From the NCBI GenBank assembly GCA_037893225.1, contig JAZGUH010000358.1:372001-436000 (forward strand): DNA of 64,000 nucleotides, given 5' to 3'. The notes under the pieces are model-generated. The model had not been told where the DNA came from. It saw only the letters and a program-made list of their open reading frames with translations, and made no database searches. The stretch comes from Hippasteria phrygiana. Lineage: Eukaryota > Echinodermata > Asteroidea > Valvatida > Goniasteridae. The translations under genes were made by a program, and so were the position numbers. Below are positions 40,770 to 64,000 of the stretch, piece after piece. Within the stretch, counting starts at the first letter, position 1; each line of letters opens with the position of its first letter.

Positions 40770-41445
40770 AATTGGGTCATTCCACTAGGTTGGGACACAG
40801 TGTGTGACATTTATCCATATCTTTAAAAGTACTATTACATTTGATTCAGTTATTTCATGTAACATCAGTCTTTGGGTGGGAAATATTTTAGAAAGTTTTA
40901 AATCATTTCCATTTTGTAACATTTTCAACATTTATATAAATAATTATGCAAACTCACTCTGTATACTAATTACAAAACACAAACTGCAACACAAAAAACA
41001 TTTGTTATGATATTCAATATCCAAATGCAGCACAACAGCAGAAATATATGTATGGTCATGGTCTAACATGGTGTCCATGTTACGTCTGCACCGATTTTTC
41101 TAATTCTTGCTATTTCTGCTATATTTGGACACTGACTGCCGTAAAAAGGTGTTTCATTGTTTCATAGTGTCTTTTAATTATTGTACGTAATGAATTTCCC
41201 AAATTTATTTATTAAAGTGTTGAAAAAACACAAACATTTAAATGTTGGACACGGTGTCCACATTCAAAATAACACACTTTTTATCATATTTTTGTTAAAA
41301 TATAACTTACATGATTGAAACTTTCTCAAATAATCTCACACCCAAAGACGGATGTCACATCAAATAACTGAATTAAATGTAATGATGGTTTTAATGATAT
41401 GGTCATATAACACACTGTGTCCCAACCTGGTGGAATGACCCAATT
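40770..41445. mobile_element. DNA transposon relic with long TIRs (AATTGGGTCATTCCAC)
   Basis: The first ~38 bases from 40770 (AATTGGGTCATTCCACTAGG onwards) and the last ~38 to 41445 are inverted copies with one or two mismatches. Inverted similarity continues inward for about 110 bases (CAGTCTTTGGGTGGG against CCCAAAGACGGATG). No transposase is seen. The end motif GGGTCATTCCA is shared with 63143-63392. Confidence 0.85.
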
Positions 41446-42063
41446 AGAAAATTTCAATCCTCATCATTGGCATAGAGCCGTGAGGCAAAATCAAGCTGAA
41501 ATTTTACTCCACCAAATTTCTTTTGAAATGGATTCCAAAGACATAAACCCCAGTAAATATTTAACACAACACACAAATACGAATTGAAACATTATACATC
41601 AGGATTAAGTATGCTTTAGTAATGCTAGATTAATGGCCATTTTGTATTAATGGGGTAACGATATTTGATCGATGCATTGCGCCTCCTACCAGTATAAAAG
41701 CTAGAAATGAGATAAGTTCTACCAAAATCGCCCACTTTTTCTTCTTAAAACAAAAAATGATGGCTGTTTTTATGTTGACTGAACAATGTTTGCAATGTAA
41801 AGTATATAATAGTTTTTGTCTTATTTATGTAATCTGAAATCAAAGTTACCAAATTTGGACAAAGGTGACATCCTGAACTCTCTTCCAACAAAATATAACA
41901 AATAAAATAAACAAATGAAATAGAAACAAAAATAAACGCCAAGCATAAATACATTAGCATGGATTTGGCATACTGTGTGTACCTGTATTTGTGTAATTCT
42001 TTGGGAATAATCATGTAAAATGTTTTTTTTTTTACAGCAATTGATAAAACAAGTTGGAAATAT

Positions 42064-42240
42064 TGTATTTTAATACCCCTACCAAAATCGGTCAAGAACA
42101 GCAAAATCTTGGTAAATAACCAGTGTCGATAACAAGTGTCTCAACATGTGGCACAACCTGTTATTTCAAGATTTGTGTCGGCAAAATCCGTTAAAAATGA
42201 GGCAGAAATCAACATGTATGTGGGCACTAACGGGGTACAA
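42064..42240. repeat. Dispersed repeat, copy of 11278-11480
   Basis: ACATGTGGCACAACC, GTTATTTCAAGATTTG and AAAATGAGGCAGAAA are in the same order as in 11278-11480. The continuation of that repeat is found at about 42985-43035. Confidence 0.7.
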
Positions 42241-42571
42241 TTGATAGCAAATTTTTGTTTAAAGGGGCGGACACTGGAGGGTACAGCAAAGCAAGATAAT
42301 TTGTTTAGTTGTTTCCTGTACATTCCCGAGGCCTTAATGATCATGTGTACAAACAAATATAGAGGACTTTCTCTGTACTTTAGAAATTACAGGGGTCGTC
42401 GTAAATAATTACGTATGTAACAAAGACAGAATTGTTACTACAAACTGACAGGACACTAATTATCATGTGCATGAATCTACCCAAATGTCATCTCATTCAT
42501 ATTAATAACCCATTTAGGAGTGCTAACAGCCACAATAAACACAATTTTGTTGGTCTTTATAGGTATAGGTA

Positions 42572-42626
42572 ACGTACGTAACGTGGACAGAAATGTGACA
42601 AATTTCTGTCCACGTTACGTGCGTAA
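42572..42626. repeat. Hairpin, 25-bp arms
   Basis: ACGTAACGTGGACAGAAAT and ATTTCTGTCCACGTTACGT face each other across GTGACAA-type sequence. A third half copy, TTTCTGTCCATGTTACA, is at about 42778. Confidence 0.75.
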
Positions 42627-43404
42627 TATTCTGTACATAAACCTGTAACATCTGAAATATACAGTAGATTTTTCTTGGTTTTTACAGGTAACAATGCTGT
42701 AGGAATAAGAATGAAAAGGCACAATATTTGATAGACATTTATTGTAATTATAACTTTCTATCAATATATCAACAAACTTTCTGTCCATGTTACATACATA
42801 TGATTCTGAGCATACATATCTTGGACAATTTGCCTGGAAAGTCTTAAATTCTTGGTGAGCACAATCCTGACCAATGGGGGGAATATACAAAGGGAAAAAA
42901 GAGGACAAACAAACTTGATATTATTATCCTGCTTCATTTACCAATCCCATGTCACACTTTTGTACCCCTTTACTGTGGAAAGGCCCATGTGCCACTTTGA
43001 GTGACCATACACTGTGCCAAGAACATCTAACACAGAAGCCTTCTTCCCCTATATTGCATGAAAATTTCCTGACTAAAGTCTCATCAAAATTAAAGGTTGT
43101 GCCCAGTGTTTACACAATTCTGAAGATTTTGCTGTTCCTCACTGATTTGTGGGGGTATTAAAGTAAAAAATGTCCAACAAGTTTACTCCAATCATAAAAA
43201 TAAATTCCAAAATATGCCACAGAGTCACAGTAGCGCACTCAATTCCCCCCCCCCCCCCCAAATTCATCAAGAATTAAAATCAAAGATACCTACAAACATC
43301 CGACTACGCCCAAACCCACGTCATTTCATCTTACTATTCATGTGCTGTTGCGGTGCACACGGTTCATTGCAGACCATATAGAGCAGGCTAGATCTGGCCA
43401 CATT

Positions 43405-43468
43405 AACAGTCCTGAATCCTCCAATTTTAATAGGATTTTCTACACACCATAGGGAGTAATTAGGGTTA
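43405..43468. repeat. AATCCTCC / TTAGGGTTAA family fragment
   Basis: AACAGTCCTGAATCCTCCAA, then a segment ending AATTAGGGTTAA. It matches 2978-3040. Confidence 0.55.
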
Positions 43469-44247
43469 ATGACAGCACCAAAGCAACAATAAGTTCAAAT
43501 TTTGCACGATATAAAATTGTCAGTTACACTGTGTACATAAACCCTTTTCCGCACTTGACAGCCATTTGCACTGGAACACACAAACGCACCAATATGAATG
43601 TGTAGTAAATCTGAAAAGTCTATCTTTCCACTTCAGCGTTTATCCGTTCAGGAAAACTCACTGGTAAACGGCAGTTTCTTCACAGCATCATGTGAGCACA
43701 TCTCTCCAAATTCTCCAAATTGTCAACAACGGCAAGAAGACTGAATTTTTTTAACACGGCTTGCACTGTGACCGTCCAACGAACACTCAATGGCCTGCAG
43801 TACTCGCTGTGCCTGACGCTCTTGTCAAATGCCTTTCATCTGGTTTGGTCATGCATGAGTGAACCCCTTAGTCATATACATGTTTGTTGCGAACACACTA
43901 CTGTCTACTCACCAAAGTGCCACCGAATAAGGCCATAGGTGGCACTGAAAATGTTCAAGGTTAAACAGATTGTGGGATTGCTTCATTGACAAATGTGAAA
44001 TGGACAAATTGCTGAAAAATAAAATCAAAGTCAAGTGACCTCTTCGAACATAATATACTTATTTTTGACAAAAAAATATCCAATGTATTTTGGAGAGGTC
44101 CAAACTATTCCCAAAACACATTCTCAGTACACTAATAAAAAGCCCTTAAAATGGCATGGATTAACCACCAAGGTTTATGTGAGTGGTTCGACTTGACCAA
44201 TTTCTCCATTTTTTATAGGAATAGGCCTAATATGGACAAATTGCTGA
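43469..44247. other. Spacer with no gene recognised
   Basis: No exon with usable splice sites or family resemblance was seen. Confidence 0.45.
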
Positions 44248-44534
44248 GACCGCTCTTTGTCACGCGCCGCTCCCGAACTCTGGAACAATCTACCCCTTGA
44301 AATTCGTCAGTCATCATCATTGTCTGTATTTAAATCTTCTCTTAAAACCCACATGTTTGCCTCACGATTTTGTGTTTAATGAGGTGGTATTCATTATTTC
44401 TGTTACTGATTTCTGTTAATCAAATTTAATTTTATTTAAATTTAATTTAATTTAAATTTCATTGTATTGTGCGCCATGAGCGTCTTGCTTGGCGGATACC
44501 GGCGCCTTATAAATGTTCATTATTATTATTATTA
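44248..44534 (+). mobile_element. LINE (CR1/L2-like) 3' end: reverse transcriptase C terminus and tail
   Basis: The frame 44248-44379 reads SRAAPELWNNLPLEIRQ, SSSLSVFKSSLKTHMF and stops. This LWN-x-LP...S-x-x-FK-x-x-LK-x-x-L/M-F signature closes the ORF2 of many CR1/L2/Jockey-type non-LTR retrotransposons. It is followed by 3' untranslated sequence (GCTTGGCGGATACCGGCGCC) and an (ATT)n tail ending about 44534. It is 5'-truncated, as usual for LINE copies. Confidence 0.8.
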
Positions 44535-44711
44535 ATACTAAATTGTCTTTTTTCCACTAGCATAAAAAATCAATGATTTCTTGCCCAAGATTATCACAGT
44601 TTCCAATATTTCCAGCAGCAAAGTTAAGTCCATAGTTACCATGACCACTGTATGAACTCTAGCACAAACATGCCAAATTATTAACCCCCCCCCCCCCCAT
44701 GGTTCCCCAGG

Positions 44712-44872
44712 AATACCCTGCTAAATTCAACAGAATCCAACTGCATGTTATATTTCTGTTGCCTGCTGAATCCAACAGGATGTAACACAGTCAAACTGTC
44801 CATACTATGAGTTAGCTGCTCAATCCAACAGTGTCCAATGGAAATTTGATTCAGCAGGGTTAGGGTGAATTA
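44712..44872. repeat. GTTGGATT/AATCCAAC family repeat
   Basis: AATTCAACAGAATCCAAC, CTGAATCCAACAGGATG and GATTCAGCAGGGTTAGGGT. Same family as 8498-8815 and 16115-16290. Preceded by a C tract at about 44685-44698. Confidence 0.6.
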
Positions 44873-45115
44873 ATATAAACAAATGTGGGCCAACACAGCC
44901 TGCACAAACTGAACGCCAGCAATACAGTTAATGTTCTCAGTTTATTTGGAAACATTTAACCTTTCATATACAAAAACTTAACGGAGAGCATCATAAATAC
45001 TACAACCATCAAATCCTTGGAAAAGGAATTTCAAATGCTAATGGCACGTTGACACTCAAACTTTAAATAAATATAACTGCCATTCAGCAACAAAGATGAC
45101 TTTGATGACAATTTA

Positions 45116-45359
45116 CAGAGTTGGAGTCGAGTCCCTGCAAGTCCTTTCACAAGTACTTTCGCAAGCCCAGTCAGAAGTCCTTTGATAAAGCCGGTCACAA
45201 GTAACTGGATGAACAATGACAAAGGAATGCCTTTGTCAAAGCTCATTTGAATAGCTTGTGATTGGGATTAGGACTGGAGGGCTTGTGATGGACTTGCAGG
45301 GACTTGCAGGGACTTGCAGGGACTTGCAGGGACTTGTGATGGACTCGACTACATCTCTG
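45116..45359. mobile_element. hAT-like MITE, family A, perfect 8-bp TSD
   Basis: Starts CAGAGTTGGAGTCGAGTCC, ends GGACTCGACTACATCTCTG. ACAATTTA is duplicated at 45108-45115 and 45360-45367. The right half contains four tandem GGGACTTGCA units. It is almost the same sequence as 1814-2006, differing mainly by the added units. Confidence 0.93.
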
Positions 45360-45547
45360 ACAATTTACAAGAAACGTATACTGCAGTGGCAATTCACAAA
45401 GTGAATTGGATTTTGGTACTTCATACATATTCATGATCTAGTTATAGGCTGTGATCATTGGTCATATCACCATGACGTTACCGTAGAAACAGTTTTGTTG
45501 CCTCTTCAGAGCACATTGTTAACTGTTACAGAAGCGCATTGTTCATT

Positions 45548-45855
45548 TGGTTGAAGAAGAGTTGGGCTCATCCTTACAATCACTCTCTCACTGGAGATCT
45601 GTTGCTACTCTTAGTCTGTTCTATATGTATTTTCATGGTAAATGTTCCACCGGCTTGTCCAGCTTGGTTCCTCCAGTTAGGGTGTTTAAACGTGAAACTC
45701 AGCTTTCTGCCTGTTCCCATCAATATACTCTAGCTGTACCTAGATGTAGAACGAAAAGCTATAGCTTTTTCCCTCGTTCTGTATCTCTATGGAATTCCTT
45801 GACTGGAGTATGTTTCCCTTCATCTTACGATCTTTCCTGCTTCTTGTATCTTTGA
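45548..45855 (+). mobile_element. LINE (non-LTR) reverse transcriptase C-terminal fragment
   Basis: The open frame reads LGSSLQSLSHWRSVATLSLF, YMYFHGK and later RTKSYSFFPRSVSLWNSLTG. The L-x-x-RR/HWRS-x-x-TL...Y-x-x-HG and SFFPRSV-x-LWNSL blocks are typical of the last part of CR1/L2-like ORF2. It is truncated at both ends. The same LINE region appears inverted at 60561-60603. Confidence 0.75.
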
Positions 45856-45987
45856 TAAATTTTTCCTTTTGTAGCTCTGTACCTCGAGTGAATTTTAGCC
45901 TTGTTCGGGGCGAACTTGCATAAAAAACAAAACAAAGTGCTCTGCTTACCGTAAGTGAAGAATTACCAAAAAGTCTGCACTGACGGC

Positions 45988-46551
45988 TAGGGGTGTGCAT
46001 CGGAACTGGGTACTCGAGGACCCGATCGTTCATGTGAGGAAACGGTTCCCGATTATGGAATCGAGTACCTTTTCAACTTTAGATTATCCCATAGTAACTT
46101 CCCAGACAATGAAAAGGGAAAGGCTTTTAATGTTAGTTGTCGGGAATTTTCAAAATTAAAACCCGACTACATGGGAAACCAGCACAGATTTCACGTTTAT
46201 GACGCTCACCAAAGTTGACAAAGGAAATTTACCAGTCATGGTTTTTGTAGTCTGGGTATAGATAAGAGCTTCGACGACACATATACCTGTAGCATTATGC
46301 CTCATTCCACAATATATACAACTGAAGCTTCCTGACAACCGCCTTTTGTGATATGCCGGCGCATGCACGTGCCAGCACATGCAAAGGCGGAGAAGTGATC
46401 ATGTTTACTGGACAGGCATGAGATTTTTCAGACTTTTGTCTGAAATCAGACTTTTTGAATCTCAGAGAAAGACATTAACGGGTACCCAGGTACCCGTATT
46501 TTTTTCAATCGGGTACCTGGTTCTTTTACTACCCCTAAATGCACACCCCTA
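45988..46551. mobile_element. hAT-like element (TAGGGGTGTGCAT ends)
   Basis: TAGGGGTGTGCATCGGAAC and CTAAATGCACACCCCTA are inverted ends. GGTACCCGATT-type segments (CGGGTACCCAGGTACCCG) fill the right part. No clear target duplication. It lies about 180 bases past the RECQL stop codon. Confidence 0.65.
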
Positions 46552-46732
46552 CTAATGGCCAATATATTTTACGGGTTAGCAAGAGATCATGGCTTGTGTA
46601 CAGGCGTACATCCTGTAACTAAGGATTCTGTGCTTGCAGAATCTGTGCAGAATTTCTGTGCTGGCACAGAACGGGAATCATCAGCAAGAAGTTCTGTTTG
46701 TTAGAAGAACCATGAAATTGCACCCAGAGTGT

Positions 46733-61875
<15,143 letters not shown>

Positions 61876-61971
61876 CTAAGATGTGGCCATCACAGACATG
61901 GCTAGGATCAGACACTGAAATTTCACACTTTTTCAAAAGTCAGGAAACTACACTTATGTCATACATCTTAG

Positions 61972-62366
61972 TTATAACACCTCACCCACAGATTCTGTGT
62001 CTCGATTGGCCGAGAGCGAGTCACATGCCATTCGCTATTTTTGCTATCTTCCTGTGCACGGCCAAAAGTACTACACACGTAGCAACCAAAGTACTATACC
62101 CGTAGCAACCAAAGTACTAATATGCATAGCACCGGTATTGTGTGCAAAATGCATACGGGTGCGCGCTCGTGCTGCTCGTCGCTCATATTCTTCCCAAGCG
62201 CTAGTGCTACAGAACTAGATTCAACACTTCGTGGAAGGGTAGTTTGGAGAAGTGCAAATAATTTTAATCTAATTTTGAATACAAATAGACGTACATTTAA
62301 TTGTATTTAAATGAAACTAATCAGTTAGCACTTAAATCAAACCGAATCTGTGGACGAGGTGTTATA
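61972..62366. mobile_element. MITE with TIR TATAACACCTC..CCACAGATTC
   Basis: TATAACACCTCACCCACAGA on the left and TCTGTGGACGAGGTGTTATA on the right. About 395 bases, no gene. It touches the palindrome at 62370. Confidence 0.72.
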
Positions 62367-62369
62367 AAA

Positions 62370-62537
62370 CAAATATTGACTGCTTTATCTCGTGGTGTGG
62401 TAAAACTAGCCTCCCTCGGTGATCCATGGAGCATTCTATTTTTTCCCTCGGCTTCGCCTCGCACAGAAAAATAGAATGCTCCATGGATCACCGAGGGAGG
62501 CTAGTTTTACCACACCAATCGAAGCAGTCAATATTTG
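62370..62537. repeat. Palindrome with perfect 48-bp arms and 23-base loop
   Basis: 62396-62443 and 62467-62514 are exact reverse complements (for example CCTCGGTGATCCATGGAGCA). Imperfect pairing continues outward to 62370 and 62537 (CAAATATTGACTGCTT). The loop is TTCGCCTCG-containing. Confidence 0.95.
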
Positions 62538-62582
62538 TATACTATTTGATTGGCCAAGTGACGCAACAGACAAAGACCTTTC

Positions 62583-62933
62583 AGGGCCAAATTCATGAAG
62601 CTGCTTTACACAAAAATTTGCTTAACACAAAAATTTGCTTAACACAAAAATTTGCTTAACACACAAATTAGCTTAACACAAAAATTTGCTTAACACAAAC
62701 ATTTGCTAGCACAAAAAAGTTTTGCCAAAACTCCACGTGATTGCCATGCTAAGCAAACGACAGCTGAATATCAGTCACAAGCAATACTAATGCTTACAAG
62801 TAAAAAGGAAGACTTTTTATGCTAAGCAAACGACAGCTGAATATCAGTCACAAGCAATACTAATGCTTACAAGTACAAAGGAAGACTTTTCATGCTAAGC
62901 AAATTTTTGTGCTTAGCAGCTCTGTCTTCATTT
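62583..62933. mobile_element. MITE family E with internal tandem duplications
   Basis: The end GGCCAAATTCATGAAGCTGC is followed by about six tandem units of ACACAAAAATTTGCTTA (62607-62710) and two copies of a ~73-base block (GCTAAGCAAACGACAGCTGA onwards). The right end is GCTTAGCAGCTCTGTCTTCA. Confidence 0.75.
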
Positions 62934-63142
62934 CAAACAATGTATGTTAGCAATGTAAAATCACTTTGTGTTGCATATCACCGACATCCCACAAAATCTA
63001 GGATGTTATCGAACATCGTACATTCAAAGTGATCTACAATGGGATCTTAAGTACATGTACAATTACTTTAAATGAAAGGTTTAGTTTATATCCCGAAAAA
63101 GGTGTGGCACTCTGCAAGCCAAATCTTTCTATTAATGGTCAT

Positions 63143-63392
63143 GGGTCATTCCATAAATTCAGGGTTCAATTGTGTCCCTGTTACATAGTGACATGTATAA
63201 GATTTTGCAATTCAGGATGCATTCTTTAATGCCTTCTATCTCCAAGAGTGATTATGTAAAGTACCTGCCAAACAAGTAAAAAATAGTGTGAAGTCAATTT
63301 TAATGATACCTGATGGGAAATTACACAGGTCAGGTGTAACAGGGACACACAAAAATGTCACACTTTTGGATCCCAAATTGATAGAATGACCC
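63143..63392. mobile_element. MITE with GGGTCATTCCAT ends
   Basis: GGGTCATTCCATAAATTCAG pairs with CAAATTGATAGAATGACCC; TGTGTCCCTGTTACA and TGTAACAGGGACACA pair inside. End similarity to 40770-41445. Confidence 0.75.
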
Positions 63393-63589
63393 TCACGTCA
63401 AAGCTCTTGCAGTCAAGTACAACGGCAAAGAGTGTACACCATCTGTCTGTTTGTGCACATGTTTGGATTAGCAGTTGTTTTATGCCTATATGTATTGTTC
63501 TAATGCAATTTCTTATTTTGCCAGGTACACAGATTTTTGGACAGGCAGCTTTTAGCTCATAGAAAATGTACAGGCTTCAACAACCATCT

Positions 63590-63800
63590 TTAACCCCTTG
63601 AGCCTGGGTATTATATGGGGGCGCCGGGGCGCCGGGGCGCCATGCCGGCTTTTGCAGTTAAGCGAAACGTAAACAAGAGGCTTGTGCAGCCAAGCATAAC
63701 ATACACAATACCCCAATAATGGATTGAAAATGCAGAGATTGGCATGTATAGACGTCAACCGGCCAGGTGGCAATTTTCAATCTGCACATATCTGGGTCAA
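63590..63800. mobile_element. TTAA family, right end degraded
   Basis: TTAACCCCTTGAGCCTGGG begins the copy, then three GGGGCGCC units. GTCAACCGGCCAGGTGGCAA is shared with 35594-35784. No clear right TTAA. Confidence 0.68.
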
Positions 63801-64000
63801 CCACCTGAGTGCCATTAATTTGACCCAATTTATACTTTCCACAAGGAAACAGGCCCAGAAAATTCCAATAAAAAAATCACCATAATTCAGATCTATTGAA
63901 ATGAAGTTATCAGTTCAGCTTATAAAAAAAGTCAGGAAGAAATACTCAATTAAATAAAGGGGTAATTCAAGGTTCAACCCGCTGTAAGACATTCATTGCG
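63801..64000. other. Right edge, probably RECQL upstream intron
   Basis: AT-rich. No RECQL N-terminal exon recognised before the window ends. Confidence 0.4.

Noticed and set aside
61876..61936. Extending the first visible RECQL exon upstream (CDGHIL)
   Set aside because: The acceptor at 61876-61877 gives the right phase and the upstream codons do not resemble the LCYQLPA region expected there.

Overview
This is a window of eukaryotic (metazoan) nuclear DNA: split genes with GT-AG introns, AT-rich spacers, long homopolymers and a very high density of short inverted-repeat transposons. The two recognisable genes (C1D, RECQL) are animal orthologues. The low gene density, the tRNA-derived SINEs, the CR1/L2-like LINE tails and the abundant ACATGTA-type motifs suggest a marine invertebrate deuterostome, most likely an echinoderm. 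That placement is an inference from general look, not a sequence match.

Layout. 1-5.5 kb: spacer made of foldback and hAT-like MITEs. 5.6-13.8 kb, minus strand: complete C1D gene (exosome cofactor), six coding exons, 158 residues, reconstructed exon by exon with matching phases; its introns hold nested hAT-like elements and a TGACC pentanucleotide array. 13.85-14.05 kb: short divergent promoter. 14.0-22.4 kb, plus strand: four-coding-exon gene for a 346-residue Thr/Pro-rich single-pass membrane protein I cannot name. 22.4-34 kb: repeats, with two weak candidate exons. 34.27-34.55 kb, minus: a 93-residue putative tail-anchored protein, unnamed. 35-46.7 kb: repeats, two LINE 3'-end fragments, SINEs, one weak candidate exon. 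46.7-61.9 kb, minus: ten 3' coding exons of RECQL (ATP-dependent DNA helicase Q1), 554 residues from motif Ia to the stop. The N-terminal exons with the Walker A motif are not visible and should lie beyond the right edge. 62-64 kb: more inverted-repeat elements.

C1D (RNA exosome/DNA-damage factor) and RECQL (DNA repair helicase) are both nuclear nucleic-acid proteins, but nothing shows they are co-regulated. No operon, CRISPR array, phage or defence system is present. The interest lies in the mobile DNA: several families have intact target-site duplications, nested insertions and shared TTAA junctions. One inverted pair flanks a single RECQL exon, and a 37-base exact copy of an exon segment lies 4.7 kb away on the other strand.
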